NCBI RefSeq assembly: GCF_001889165.1
Contig: NZ_CP016020.1
Location: forward strand, 1,710,501-1,774,500
Origin: Bacillus weihaiensis
GTDB taxonomy: Bacteria > Bacillota > Bacilli > Bacillales > Bacillaceae
Direction of reading: 5' to 3'
Length of the DNA: 64,000 bases
The position numbers were made by a program, and so were the translations under genes. The notes under the pieces were generated by a model. It saw nothing but the letters and a program-made list of their open reading frames with translations. It was not told the DNA's origin and ran no database searches. Below are positions 27,006 through 36,915 of the stretch, in pieces. Position 1 is the stretch's first letter. Every line of letters starts with the position of its first letter.

Positions 27006-27677
27006 ATGATGAGAGAACATATTCTAGTTATCTTGCCACATCCTGATGATGAGGCGTTTGGTGTTGCTGGTCTAATAGCTAAGAAACGTAAAGCTGGTGT
27101 TCCCGTTACCTATGCTTGTGGAACATTAGGTGAAATGGGAAGAAATATGGGAAATCCATTGTTTGCGAATAGAGAAACTCTGCCACAAATTCGCAAGAAA
27201 GAATTACAAGATGCATGTAAGGCTATGGATATACAGGATTTACGTATGCTTGGATTAAGGGATAAAACACTTGAATTTGAAGATGAAGAGAAATTAGCAG
27301 ATATTATGGAAAATATCATTGATGAAGTTAATCCTACTCTTGTTGTTACATTTTATCCAGGTCATGGCGTGCATCCTGATCATGATGCTTGCGGGGCTGC
27401 AGTTATCAAAGCGTTAGGGCGTAAACCAATTGAAAGTCGACCGGTTACTTATTGTATGGCAATTACAAATAATCGCTTTGATGTTATTGGTCAACCGGAT
27501 GTCACGATAGACATAAGGGATGTAGTAACTGTGAAATTTAATGCTTTACGAGCACATCTTTCACAAACTGGTGGTATGTTAAAACAGATTGAAGAAAAAC
27601 TAGTGAATAATGATCCAGAAATAGCTCCTTGGTTTGAGAGAGAAGTATTTTGGACGTATAAATGGAATAGTCAGTAG
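27006..27677 (+). CDS. bshB2: Bacillithiol biosynthesis deacetylase BshB2
   Basis: 223 residues of the LmbE/PIG-L deacetylase family. Zinc ligands are visible in HPDDEAFG (about 12-19) and HPDHDACG; the GTLGEMGRNMG loop is also typical. BshB2 removes the acetyl group from GlcNAc-malate, the second step of bacillithiol synthesis. yojF directly upstream supports BshB2 rather than BshB1. GAGGAG lies before the ATG. A very strong palindromic terminator follows. Confidence 0.94.
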   Translation: MMREHILVILPHPDDEAFGVAGLIAKKRKAGVPVTYACGTLGEMGRNMGNPLFANRETLPQIRKKELQDACKAMDIQDLRMLGLRDKTLEFEDEEKLADIMENIIDEVNPTLVVTFYPGHGVHPDHDACGAAVIKALGRKPIESRPVTYCMAITNNRFDVIGQPDVTIDIRDVVTVKFNALRAHLSQTGGMLKQIEEKLVNNDPEIAPWFEREVFWTYKWNSQ

Positions 27678-27694
27678 CTTTAATGCTACGGAGA

Positions 27695-27753
27695 TTATTC
27701 TCTAAAAAAGGCTAATGCTCATATTTTGAGCATTAGCCTTTTTTAGAGAATAA
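27695..27753. terminator. bidirectional terminator with perfect 26-bp stem
   Basis: TTATTCTCTAAAAAAGGCTA... pairs perfectly over 26 bp with its complement around a 7-nt loop (atatttt). It has A and T runs on the two sides and lies between convergent bshB2 and yojI. Confidence 0.92.
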
Positions 27754-27849
27754 GATTTAACTAATTTTAAGGAATATGAGAATAACCAGATCTAACTAGT
27801 TCTCATTCCTGGTTCTAATACCTAACAAGATAAAAAGATCTTATTGAAA

Positions 27850-29220
27850 TTACGTGTTTAAGTATAACGCAAACTCTTTTTCCTTTCTTTTTTGGATAAT
27901 CGCTAGTCGAGAGGATAAGCCCACTGCACCAGCAGCTAAACCAGAAATGAGACCAATCCAATAACCAAATGCATCTAAAGGTGTATAGGAGGCCAATAAA
28001 TATCCAACAGGTAATCCGATTACCCAATATGATACAAGTGCCATCACAAATGTAACATTTACATCTTTATAGCCTCGAAGTGCACCTTGAATAGGGGCTG
28101 CAATAGCATCAGAAAGCTGGAAGAAGATAGCGTATATTAAAAAGTCCTGTGTTAACCTTAGTACAGCAGAGTCTGAAGTGTAAATTGATGCTACTTCAGG
28201 TCTAAAGAAATAAATGAGAGCAGCTGATAAAGTTGATAGAACGACTGCCATGCCTATCCCTAAATAGCTATATTGTTTAGCCTCATTTATTCGTTTAGCC
28301 CCAACTTCATGACCGACAACAATGGTTAGAGCCATCGAAATACTTAAAGGAATCATGTATAAAAATGATGCGAAGTTAATGGCAGCTTGATGTGATGCAA
28401 TTGTAACCGTATTATATTGACTCATTAACAGTGTGACTGCAGCAAAAATACTAGTTTCGAAAAAGATAGACAATCCAATAGGAACACCAATTTTTAAAAT
28501 CTCGCCCCAAGCTTTAAAAGAAATAGAGAAGAATGTATGGAATATCTTATATTCACGAAATGGCTGTTGTTTTATTGTAATGAGTATAGTAATAAGAGCT
28601 ATGCACCAATAGGTTAAAGAGGAAGCTACTCCCGCACCTATACCTCCGAGCTGTGGCACTCCAAATTTACCGAAAATAAATATGTAATTAAGTAAGAAAT
28701 TTATTGGTAAAGAGGTCAAGGTGATAAACATCGTGACTCTTGTATAGCCTAAAGCATCGATAAAACATCGTAGAACGGAATAAATGAATAAAGGTATGAT
28801 TCCAAATGATAAGGCAATTAAATACCCTTTAGCAATACGGATAACATTTTCCTCTAATCCCATATTTGTAAGGATGGGGTTTAATGTAAAAACGCCAATG
28901 AGAACAATGAACAGAGAAATAACAATACTTACATACAAACCTTGAATAACCATGTACGGAACATCTTTGTTTTTTCTTGCTCCAATTAATTGGGCTACTA
29001 TTGGCGTGATCGAGAGTAGAATCCCGCTTAAACCGGTATAAACGGGTACCCATAAACTAGAACCTATTGCAACACCGGCTAAGTCATCACGATGAACTCT
29101 CCCAGACATCGTAGTGTCAAAGAAATTCATGGAAAACAAACCAAGCTGAGTGACTAAAATTGGGAACAAAATGCTAGAAAAATAAATGATTTTTTCACGC
29201 TTTGTTACGGATTCTTTCAT
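27850..29220 (-). CDS. yojI: MATE family efflux transporter (YojI-like)
   Basis: About 456 residues with twelve membrane helices and the two-half MATE architecture; visible blocks are FFDTTMSGRVHRDDLAGVAIGSS (split; DTTMSGRV is the core), PIVAQLIGARK in half one and IVVGHEVGAKRINEAK in half two. MATE pumps export cationic compounds using sodium or proton gradients. The ATG at 29220 has GAGG nine bases upstream; the frame opens at 29235. The next upstream gene on this strand is a 39-residue membrane peptide. Confidence 0.92.
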   Translation of the reverse strand: MKESVTKREKIIYFSSILFPILVTQLGLFSMNFFDTTMSGRVHRDDLAGVAIGSSLWVPVYTGLSGILLSITPIVAQLIGARKNKDVPYMVIQGLYVSIVISLFIVLIGVFTLNPILTNMGLEENVIRIAKGYLIALSFGIIPLFIYSVLRCFIDALGYTRVTMFITLTSLPINFLLNYIFIFGKFGVPQLGGIGAGVASSLTYWCIALITILITIKQQPFREYKIFHTFFSISFKAWGEILKIGVPIGLSIFFETSIFAAVTLLMSQYNTVTIASHQAAINFASFLYMIPLSISMALTIVVGHEVGAKRINEAKQYSYLGIGMAVVLSTLSAALIYFFRPEVASIYTSDSAVLRLTQDFLIYAIFFQLSDAIAAPIQGALRGYKDVNVTFVMALVSYWVIGLPVGYLLASYTPLDAFGYWIGLISGLAAGAVGLSSRLAIIQKRKEKEFALYLNT

Positions 29221-29281
29221 ATTATACATCCTCATTTCTAATAACTGACTAGAGAATTATAACATGATTTAAAATGGAGTG

Positions 29282-29401
29282 TTATTTTTGTTCATCCGTG
29301 GATTTTTTTGATTCCCCCTTAAACATTTGCCAATAAAAGAAACCAAGTGATATAACTCCTAGAATACTAAAAATATATTGAATAATCTTATGTGATATCA
29401 T
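29282..29401 (-). CDS. 39-residue single-pass membrane peptide
   Basis: A short ORF with GGGAGG before the ATG. It reads MISHKIIQYIFSILGVISLG onward into FFYWQMFKG and a Lys/Ser/Glu-rich tail: one transmembrane helix with a charged C-terminus. It lies 60 bases upstream of yojI on the same strand and could be translated from the same mRNA. Family unknown. Confidence 0.55.
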   Translation of the reverse strand: MISHKIIQYIFSILGVISLGFFYWQMFKGESKKSTDEQK

Positions 29402-29544
29402 TGTCAAAACCTCCCTTCATAGTATGGTGAATTTATGGAAAGAATACTCAAGAATTTATAAAAGATTTTTACTAAATGTGGTGTACTAATTATATAGACA
29501 ACAATGAAATGACTGAATCCTACTAAAGAAAAGGAGAGCAAATT

Positions 29545-30165
29545 GTGAATCCTCAGCCTACATTCCTTACGATTAAGAATCATATTTCCTATCATCTAGA
29601 TCAGATGATTCAAGAGGTAGAAACAATGAAAAAGTCGATTGGTGAGCGGGAATACTGCTTATTATGTGAATTAGGTCAAATAAGGGAAAGATTTGATGAG
29701 GTCCAATCTTCAGCATCTTACTTTTATTTACAAGCCTATATCTCATCATACACGAGCAGTTATCTTGAATTAGCAAAAGCAATACAAAATATGTCTAAGC
29801 AAAGACATGGTGCACTTATAGCGATTGAAAGAGAGGATAAAGTCGAGCCAAAACTTCAAGGAGGAGTTACAATCAATGCTGATTTATCTAATCGTCTAAT
29901 TGAAAGTATCTTTTATCCAGGAAATCCACTTCATGACGGGGCAGTTTATGTGAAAGGTGAACATATCCTATCGGCTGGGAATATTTTACCGTTAACAAGT
30001 AAAGCTTTCCCGAAGGAAAAAGTAGGGACGAGACACCGCGCTGCAATAGGTCTTTCAGAAATGTCCGATGCCTTAATTTTAGTTGTATCCGAAGAAACAG
30101 GAAAAATGTCTTTCGCATTAGATGGTACATTATATCCAATTGTTTCATCTGAATCTAAAGGATAA
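29545..30165 (+). CDS. cdaS: Diadenylate cyclase CdaS (sporulation type)
   Basis: 206 residues: an N-terminal pair of helices (about 1-80), which in CdaS is autoinhibitory, and a DAC domain with HDGAVYV (Asp131-Gly132-Ala133) and GTRHRAAIG (Arg163-His164-Arg165), the two catalytic motifs. It makes c-di-AMP from two ATP; CdaS is the forespore enzyme needed for efficient germination in B. subtilis (YojJ). GTG start with AAGGAG upstream; neighbours agree with yojI-yojJ order. Confidence 0.94.
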   Translation: MNPQPTFLTIKNHISYHLDQMIQEVETMKKSIGEREYCLLCELGQIRERFDEVQSSASYFYLQAYISSYTSSYLELAKAIQNMSKQRHGALIAIEREDKVEPKLQGGVTINADLSNRLIESIFYPGNPLHDGAVYVKGEHILSAGNILPLTSKAFPKEKVGTRHRAAIGLSEMSDALILVVSEETGKMSFALDGTLYPIVSSESKG

Positions 30166-30246
30166 CTTGATTAATATTTCGTATAGCGAAATATTGTTCT
30201 GGGTGGTATAGTTAAAGGACAGATTAGATTGGAAGAAGATGAAAAT

Positions 30247-31452
30247 ATGTGGAAAAATAAAAATGTTTGGATTCTGTTAACTGGAGAATTTATTGCAGGT
30301 CTTGGTTTGTGGATGGGGATTATAGGTAATTTGGAGTTTATGCAAGAGCATATACCTTCTGATTTTATGAAGTCAATAGTCCTTTTTCTAGGCTTATTAG
30401 CTGGAGTATTTGTAGGGCCCTTAGCAGGGAAAGTAATTGACTCCTACTCAAAGAAAAAAGTATTAATTTACTCAGGTATAGGACGTACGTTAAGTGTCAT
30501 TTTTATGTTCTTAGCCTTATATTTTGAGTCGATTACGTTTATGATTGTGTTTATGATAGTCATTCAAATAAGCGCGGCATTTTATTTCCCAGCCATCCAA
30601 GCTGTTATTCCATTAATTGTAGAAGATCAAGACCTTATACAAATGAATGGAGTACATATGAATGTCGCCACATTAGCAAGGGTCTTGGGGACGGCGTTAG
30701 CAGGTGTACTTTTAGTTGTAATGAACATTAGCTTCCTATATATTGGTTCAATGGTTGCTTATATATTTATTCTTATAACGACCTATTCATTAAAGTTTGA
30801 TGAAGCGGTGTCTACGACTAGAGGTAACAAAAAGAATAGTAGCTTTAAAGAAATCATTCCTATTCTTAGAGAAACACCAATAGTACTTACAGCATTAATT
30901 TTAACTATTATTCCATTATTATTTATTGGTGGCTTTAATTTAATGGTTATTAATATTAGTGAATTGCAAGGAGATCCATCAATTAAAGGACTTCTATATA
31001 CAGTAGAAGGACTATCTTTTATGATAGGAGCCTTTTTTGTAAAACGAATCACTCATTATTTCAAACCAATTAACCTAATGTTTGCCTTTGCCTTTGTTAT
31101 ATCAATAGCACATCTTTCCCTCTTCTTTAGTGATAGCAAAATGATGTCATTATTCTCTTTTGGTTTATTTGGTCTTGGAGTAGGTTGTTTCTTTCCGATT
31201 GCAGCAACAATTTTTCAAACTAAAATAGACAAACAATTCCATGGAAGATTCTTTTCATTTAGAAATATGCTGGATAGAGTGATGTTTCAAGTGGTTCTAT
31301 TAAGTACAGGACTGTTATTAGATACAATTGGGATAAGATATATGGTTATTGTTTTTGGAGTATTCTCATTAGCGTCTGTAATTTATTTTGTGCTAAGACA
31401 TTATCGTCAAACACCACATAAACATAATGTGGTTGAAAAAGACGTAATTTAA
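30247..31452 (+). CDS. MFS transporter
   Basis: About 401 residues with twelve membrane helices. The loop 2-3 motif is present as GPLAGKVIDSYSKKKVL, and a central charged loop separates the halves. It resembles macrolide- or enterobactin-type exporters of the MFS, but no substrate can be assigned. The ATG at 30247 (MWKNKNVWIL) is preferred because GAAGAAGATG precedes it; the frame opens at 30229. A 121-bp repeat starts ten bases after the stop codon. Confidence 0.85.
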   Translation: MWKNKNVWILLTGEFIAGLGLWMGIIGNLEFMQEHIPSDFMKSIVLFLGLLAGVFVGPLAGKVIDSYSKKKVLIYSGIGRTLSVIFMFLALYFESITFMIVFMIVIQISAAFYFPAIQAVIPLIVEDQDLIQMNGVHMNVATLARVLGTALAGVLLVVMNISFLYIGSMVAYIFILITTYSLKFDEAVSTTRGNKKNSSFKEIIPILRETPIVLTALILTIIPLLFIGGFNLMVINISELQGDPSIKGLLYTVEGLSFMIGAFFVKRITHYFKPINLMFAFAFVISIAHLSLFFSDSKMMSLFSFGLFGLGVGCFFPIAATIFQTKIDKQFHGRFFSFRNMLDRVMFQVVLLSTGLLLDTIGIRYMVIVFGVFSLASVIYFVLRHYRQTPHKHNVVEKDVI

Positions 31453-31461
31453 GAGTGTATA

Positions 31462-31582
31462 GAGGCTGGGTCAAAACAAAGAGCCAGGCAATCTTCGGGT
31501 ACAATCTATTGTGAGCACTAGGTAAATAAGTGCGTACATATAGTTGTAACGATAAGGTGCCAGGCGCTTCTGTCCCAGTCTC
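31462..31582 (+). repeat. 120-bp dispersed element, copy C
   Basis: Ends GAGGCTGGGTC and GTCCCAGTCTC; inner blocks AGCCAGGCA and GTGCCAGGCGC; core CAATCTATTGT and GCGTACATATAG. Slightly more diverged than copies A and B. Confidence 0.88.
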
Positions 31583-31737
31583 TTTGTATGTAGCTATTAA
31601 GTACAGGTTTTCAATAGGTTTTCGGTATGTAGTGTAAGAGCTTAGGCCATCAAAGTAGCCTAAGCTTTTATCTGTCAAGATAGAAAAGGGTAAAAAGCTT
31701 GTACTCAATTTATTTACTAGATCGAGGTATCATATAC

Positions 31738-31881
31738 TTGTTGTCAATGGCTAGTTTGCTACCTACTTGCATTTTCTATGCTTTATCATTTTCATATGAT
31801 AGAAGGTGGAATAAGTTAGTAGAATATGTTTCTTTTTACCTATTTTTAGCTATTTATGAGATTTTATTCATTATTTTGTAG
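31738..31881 (+). CDS. possible small membrane peptide
   Basis: A TTG with GAGGT about nine bases upstream, or the ATG at 31747, would give 44-47 residues with two hydrophobic stretches (LLPTCIFYALSF and FYLFLAIYEILFIIL) around RRWNK. Nothing else supports it: no family is recognised and the start is weak. The rest of 31583-32071 shows no gene; the cwlS promoter must lie there. Confidence 0.3.
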   Translation: MLSMASLLPTCIFYALSFSYDRRWNKLVEYVSFYLFLAIYEILFIIL

Positions 31882-32071
31882 TTTTATGTTTCAGAATCTA
31901 TTAAAATGATAATAGTTCATGTAAGGTTAATAGTAAAATGTAACTAGTTCCTCATTACTGATTTCCTTCACACGAATACTACTCACCGATTGTGATCAAC
32001 AGATCATTACATTTCTATGCACAATAAAATACTATTTTTGTTTTTTTATACATTAGGAGGTACTGGCTTTC

Positions 32072-33142
32072 ATGAAACATAAAATTTTTGGCTTAACCGC
32101 TACAGCTGTAGTTGGTTCTTCACTTTTTACTACTGCTGCTCTAGCAGATAGTATAAAGGTTGAGAGTGGGGACACACTTTGGAGCTTATCGAAGGAACAT
32201 AATACGACTGTATCTTTGTTAAAAAGTACAAATAGCTTATCGTCTGACTTCTTAAGGATCGGACAGGTACTAGAATTGCCAGGGGCATCAAACTCTAAAG
32301 CAGCAAATGTAGGTACATCAACTCCTACAAAAACGACAACTGTTATAACATCTAAAAAAGATGTTAAATATGTAGTGAAATCAGGTGACTCATTATGGGT
32401 AATAGCTAGGGCCCATAATACGTCAGTAAGCGAGTTGAAAAAGTTAAATAAATTGAATAGTGACTTAATTAGAGTTGGACAAACGTTAATCGTTAAGCAA
32501 GAAAGTGTTACAACTACTAAACCTGTAACAACTACTAATGAAAAAGATAGTTCGACTACAACAACAACTTCTAATACTGCACAGACAACTTCATCCTATA
32601 AAGTTCAGGCGGGAGATTCACTTTGGAAAATAGCAAATAAGTTTAATGTCACGATTGCAGAGCTTAAAGTAGAAAATAATCTTAAATCAGATGTTATTAA
32701 GGTTGGTCAAGTAATAAAGATGCCTGGGCAAATAACGGGGAATACATCTGAAAGTAAAACAAATGTTCAAACGAATACATCAAGTAAAGTAGAAACGATG
32801 ATCTCAGAAGCTAAGAAGCTGATAGGGACACCATATGTTTGGGCTGGTAATACGCCTAGTGGATTTGATTGTAGCGGTTATATCTATTATGTTCTAAATA
32901 AAGTCACATCTGTTTCTCGCTTAAGTACTGCGGGATATTGGGATATTATGAAATCAGTTAGTACGCCTTCTGTTGGAGACTTTGTATTTTTCACAACTTA
33001 TAAGGCGGGTCCTTCTCACATGGGAATTTATTTAGGAAATAATGAGTTTATCCATGCTAGTAGCTCTGGGGTAACAATTTCAAGTCTACAATCATCGTAT
33101 TGGAAAGAAAGATATTTAGGCGCACGACAATATGTAAAATAA
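32072..33142 (+). CDS. cwlS: Peptidoglycan D,L-endopeptidase CwlS-like (LysM x3, NlpC/P60)
   Basis: 356 residues. A signal peptide ends near AALADS (residue 26). Three LysM domains follow (about 28-70, 100-143, 175-218), each with the GDSLW or GDTLW start, separated by Ser/Thr-rich linkers, then an NlpC/P60 domain (about 240-356) with catalytic Cys in SGFDCSGYIY and His in PSHMGIYLG. It cleaves the D-Glu-meso-DAP bond in stem peptides, typically at septa. B. subtilis CwlS (YojL) has four LysM repeats, so one fewer here. Location between cdaS and yojN matches. Confidence 0.92.
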   Translation: MKHKIFGLTATAVVGSSLFTTAALADSIKVESGDTLWSLSKEHNTTVSLLKSTNSLSSDFLRIGQVLELPGASNSKAANVGTSTPTKTTTVITSKKDVKYVVKSGDSLWVIARAHNTSVSELKKLNKLNSDLIRVGQTLIVKQESVTTTKPVTTTNEKDSSTTTTTSNTAQTTSSYKVQAGDSLWKIANKFNVTIAELKVENNLKSDVIKVGQVIKMPGQITGNTSESKTNVQTNTSSKVETMISEAKKLIGTPYVWAGNTPSGFDCSGYIYYVLNKVTSVSRLSTAGYWDIMKSVSTPSVGDFVFFTTYKAGPSHMGIYLGNNEFIHASSSGVTISSLQSSYWKERYLGARQYVK

Positions 33143-33147
33143 AGAAC

Positions 33148-33176
33148 ATCAGGGACCCTAAATGGGTTCTTTTTTG
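33148..33176 (+). terminator. terminator after cwlS
   Basis: GGACCC / GGGTTC stem with a 5-nt loop followed by TTTTTT. Confidence 0.75.
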
Positions 33177-33625
33177 TTGTTTAAAAAACTAAAAAACTAA
33201 AAAATATAGATTGTGGTCAGCACTTCGACATCTAGCTCCAGTGTCTAGTCTTATTCAATTTTCCCCTTTGATTTTACATGTCTATAACCCTACTGTGTAA
33301 AACTAAGGTTTTTGCCAACTTGGTAATTGCCTTAGTTTTATTAACTATATATAGCCACCTAACAGCTACTTATTGGCCTGAAAAACACCTTTTTTTCAGT
33401 AGGTTACCAAACTATTTCCCTCGATGGAAAGTTTAAAACATTATTAAATGAGAATATACAGTGAAATTGAATGGAATCTTTGAATAGATGCCTTTTTTTT
33501 AGTATACTCGAGATTGGCAAAATGAGAATTGATATCTATTTATTATGAATTCATTCATATGTTAATAAAAAGAGCATAATGAAGATTTTTAGAACAAATT
33601 TGTAATGTAGAAAGAAGGATTATAG
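33177..33625. other. non-coding region before yojN
   Basis: No gene is visible. It holds a second hairpin with AAAACTAAGG / CCTTAGTTTT at 33299-33338, not next to any stop codon, and a CACTTCGACATCTAGCTCCAG tract that may be a repeat remnant. Composition is AT-rich and the yojN promoter is not clear. Confidence 0.45.
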
Positions 33626-34507
33626 ATGAATGATGTATTAGAATTGTTACCGATCGAGATAAGAACAAGAATTAAAGAAAGAGCAACAAGATATCTTCAA
33701 GAAGATCATATGTTAATTGGAAAAGGAGGTTATACTCCTTCAGAGCAGTCTATTTTAGAGGATGCATTGGTTGCTTTAGCTCTTGGTAAGAACGTTCTCT
33801 TAAAAGGGCCTACCGGTTCAGGAAAAACAAAATTAGCTGAGACATTATCACATTTATTTAGTCAGCCAATGCACAGTATTAACTGCTCGGTGGACTTAGA
33901 TGCTGAAGCTTTATTAGGCTTTAAAACAATATCAACTGACAATGAAATTACGTCTATCGAATTTGTTTCGGGTCCAGTTGTTAATGCCATGAAAAAGGGT
34001 CACTTCTTATATATAGATGAAATTAATATGGCAAAACCGGAAACACTTCCGATACTAAATGGAGTGTTAGATTACCGTAGAATGATTACCAATCCTTTTA
34101 CAGGTGAAGTCATTAAGGCAGATAAGGATTTTACTGTTATTGCAGCAATAAACGAGGGGTATGTAGGAACAGTACCATTAAATGAAGCGTTAAAAAATCG
34201 CTTTGTTGTGATTGAAGTCCCATATATACAAGGCGAAGAGTTAAAATCGGTATTATTGGATCAATCTCAGTTAAATGATGAGAAATTAGTGACCACATTT
34301 ACTACATTATCTGGAGATCTTCTAGCTCTTGTTCAAAATGGTCAAATTTCTGAAGAGGCAGCTTCTATTCGAGCGCTAATTGATACATGTGATTTAGCAT
34401 GCTATTTACCTCCTAAACGAGCAATTGAACGAGCGATCGTAGATAAATTAGAGGATGAAAGAGAAAAAGCAGCAATAAGAAACATAGCAGAAACGCTTTT
34501 TGAATGA
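33626..34507 (+). CDS. yojN: MoxR/NorQ-type AAA+ ATPase (YojN-like)
   Basis: 293 residues. Walker [10 protein letters not shown] (61-69), Walker [11 protein letters not shown] (126-135), sensor [20 protein letters not shown] (part: NEALKNRF is the arginine-finger region). MoxR-type ATPases work with a von Willebrand A partner to remodel or activate metalloenzymes; the partner is encoded next. The start has AGAAGGATTATAG upstream. Identity with YojN is supported by the yojO-odhA neighbours. The client protein is unknown. Confidence 0.92.
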   Translation: MNDVLELLPIEIRTRIKERATRYLQEDHMLIGKGGYTPSEQSILEDALVALALGKNVLLKGPTGSGKTKLAETLSHLFSQPMHSINCSVDLDAEALLGFKTISTDNEITSIEFVSGPVVNAMKKGHFLYIDEINMAKPETLPILNGVLDYRRMITNPFTGEVIKADKDFTVIAAINEGYVGTVPLNEALKNRFVVIEVPYIQGEELKSVLLDQSQLNDEKLVTTFTTLSGDLLALVQNGQISEEAASIRALIDTCDLACYLPPKRAIERAIVDKLEDEREKAAIRNIAETLFE

Positions 34508-34517
34508 GGGTGTTACT

Positions 34518-36437
34518 TTGAGATTTATTAAATTTAATGATCAGCAGGTAGACTCCTTTCTATTTATGGAGTTATCAGATTTAGCAAAGGGTTTGACAAA
34601 AGATGCTGATATTGAGGTTGATTACAGTGTTCTTTCCTATTTAGATCCAATAGAACGTAAAATTTTTATGAGTCATTTCTGGGATCATCGTGAAAAAAAT
34701 GAGACAAGCGATGCACTGAAGAGTGATATTTATTTAAGGAGTTTAGGCAACTTTTTCTATACAGATTATAGGGAAATAGACGTTTTTCTTAAGAAAATAC
34801 AAGAATACAAGTTAAAAGGTTTAGCAAAACAGCTATGTATGCTTTTTGAAGATATCCGCTTAGAGGATCTTTGTAAAGAGCAAAGACCTGGTACTAAAAA
34901 GGCATTTGGGGTAAGAAGGCAACTTTATCGAAAGCATTTTAAGAGTCAATTAGTTATCCATCAAGAAAGAAGCTTGCTAACAGATGCACTCTTTAATTAT
35001 CTTTATTTGAAAATTACTGCTGACTCCTTAACTGAAGACTTACCTGTTTTACATGAAAATTTAGAAAGAGCACTCCCGTTTATTGAAACGAAACTTTTTT
35101 CCATATACGACGCGACTTCAACAAAAGATATCATAAACATTGTATTAGACTTGTTAGAAGTGTTAGAAGAAATTTTAGAAAAAGATATGTTAAATACCTA
35201 TTTCTATCTTCCTGAACTTTCATATGGAGAGTTTAAGGGGGATAGCCTCTTTGATGAAATGAAAAGAAAATCTAAGTTGAAAAATAGTGATGAGTTAAAG
35301 GATGCAAAAACTGGAGAAGAAGATGTTCATGAAGACAAGCTCCCGACCTATCATCGTGAGACAAGTAAACCAACACAGAGTTTCTTACAATTTGATTTAG
35401 AACAGGGAACGAACACGTCACTTATTGGAGAAGGAACTGTTCGAGAAGGTGAAGATACTGATCAAGCACTTGCTATAGTTCAAGGAACTTCAAAAAAAGC
35501 AGAAAAAAATGATTATTCAAAGCTTGAAGCATTAGAAAATAAAAGTGAAGAGCGATCTGCTTCAGGTGAAAATGTATATGGGAAAGAGAATAAGTATGCC
35601 ATACCCATATTTAAAGAAGCGGAAACCCCTAAAGCATTCGATGTTGAAGAGTATAAATTGATGAAAAAACAAATTTCACTCTACCAAAATAAGCTAAAAC
35701 TAATGATTCAGAAAACATTAGAGCATAAAAGAACGATGCCTAGATCAGACCTTCATATTGGTCGACTAAATAAGAAATTACTCAGATTATTAACGGATAA
35801 TAATCCTAAATTATTCTATAAGAAACAAGAGAAATCAAAGGAAATGGATGCTGTATTCTCATTATTAGTTGATTGTTCTGCGTCTATGTTTGATAAGATG
35901 GAACAAACTAAATTAGGGATTACGCTCTTCCATGAAACCCTTAAATCAGTTAGAGTACCACATCAAATTGTTGGGTTTTGGGAAGATACAAATGATGTCA
36001 CGAAAACTAGGCAGCCTAATTATTTTCATACAGTCGTTTCCTATAAAAGCTCTTTACAAACAAGTTCGGGACCAGAAATTATGCAACTTTCACCGGAAGA
36101 GGATAACCGTGATGGATATGCTATTAGACATATGACAAAGCAACTAATGAACCGTACTGAAAAGCAAAAATTTCTTTTAGTTTTTTCAGATGGAGAACCT
36201 GCTGCAACAGGATATGAAAGAAATGGAATAATTGATACACATGAAGCAGTTTTAGAAGCAAGGAAATTGGGAATAGAAGTTATAAATGTTTTTCTTTCTA
36301 CAAGTGAGATTGAAGAAGCAACAAAGAACACGATCCAAAATATATACGGTAAGTATAGTGTGTTTGTTGACAAAATTGAAGAACTTCCAGAACAGCTATT
36401 TCCATTACTAAAAAGATTATTACTTAAAACAATTTAA
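34518..36437 (+). CDS. yojO: VWA-domain protein, NorD/CbbO-like (YojO-like)
   Basis: About 639 residues, soluble. The C-terminal von Willebrand A domain has the MIDAS motif LLVDCSASMFDKM (D-x-S-x-S) and FSDGEPAATGY; the N-terminal 270 residues are helical (with IERKIFMSHFW and LFEDIRLEDLC), followed by a polar linker. It is the expected partner of the adjacent MoxR ATPase. The TTG at 34518 has GAGGG upstream; the TTG at 34500 would overlap yojN. A terminator follows the stop codon. Confidence 0.9.
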   Translation: MRFIKFNDQQVDSFLFMELSDLAKGLTKDADIEVDYSVLSYLDPIERKIFMSHFWDHREKNETSDALKSDIYLRSLGNFFYTDYREIDVFLKKIQEYKLKGLAKQLCMLFEDIRLEDLCKEQRPGTKKAFGVRRQLYRKHFKSQLVIHQERSLLTDALFNYLYLKITADSLTEDLPVLHENLERALPFIETKLFSIYDATSTKDIINIVLDLLEVLEEILEKDMLNTYFYLPELSYGEFKGDSLFDEMKRKSKLKNSDELKDAKTGEEDVHEDKLPTYHRETSKPTQSFLQFDLEQGTNTSLIGEGTVREGEDTDQALAIVQGTSKKAEKNDYSKLEALENKSEERSASGENVYGKENKYAIPIFKEAETPKAFDVEEYKLMKKQISLYQNKLKLMIQKTLEHKRTMPRSDLHIGRLNKKLLRLLTDNNPKLFYKKQEKSKEMDAVFSLLVDCSASMFDKMEQTKLGITLFHETLKSVRVPHQIVGFWEDTNDVTKTRQPNYFHTVVSYKSSLQTSSGPEIMQLSPEEDNRDGYAIRHMTKQLMNRTEKQKFLLVFSDGEPAATGYERNGIIDTHEAVLEARKLGIEVINVFLSTSEIEEATKNTIQNIYGKYSVFVDKIEELPEQLFPLLKRLLLKTI

Positions 36438-36444
36438 GTTTAGG

Positions 36445-36479
36445 AGAGGCTAACAAAAATAGTTGTGAGCCTCTTTTTT
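36445..36479 (+). terminator. terminator after yojO
   Basis: AGAGGCTAACAA / TTGTGAGCCTCT stem with one mismatch and a run of T residues. Confidence 0.85.
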
Positions 36480-36915
36480 AGGATTTCTAGTAATTCAGCT
36501 ACTCATACATATTAGGTCGATACGAAGGGTAATAACAGAGCTTAATAAAAAGAGCTCTAGTATTAAAATTTGAATTAAATTAAATTTACGTTAAAAAATA
36601 AAAATTGTTCTTTTTTACCAAAGAAATTGTAGTATGATATTAGTAAATAAGAGAATAAAGTAGTGAAGGTCATTCTAATTATTCTTACAATTTGCAACCT
36701 ACTGCTTACAGAGAGGAAAAATTAAATTTTTTTTTAATTTTTCAATTAACTGTATTGGAATGTGATGGGACCAATGTTAAAATAGCATTGGAAGCGTTTT
36801 AATTATCATACTACTTCATTCAGAAATACATTAAATATTGTAGGATAATATTTATCCTTCCTAGTATCAGAATGTGTTTTACTGATCACTTAAGAATAGT
36901 TGGGGGTAATGTTAG
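36480..36915 (+). promoter_or_regulatory. odhAB upstream region
   Basis: About 435 bases without a gene. It is very AT-rich with long T tracts near 36726-36745. It contains a candidate CcpA site (36788-36802) listed separately. No unambiguous -35/-10 pair was picked. Confidence 0.45.
36788..36802 (+). promoter_or_regulatory. candidate cre (CcpA) site upstream of odhA
   Basis: TTGGAAGCGTTTTAA fits the WTGNAARCGNWWWCAWW consensus except at the late C position. It is 114 bases before the odhA start. Glucose repression of odhAB is known in B. subtilis. Confidence 0.5.
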
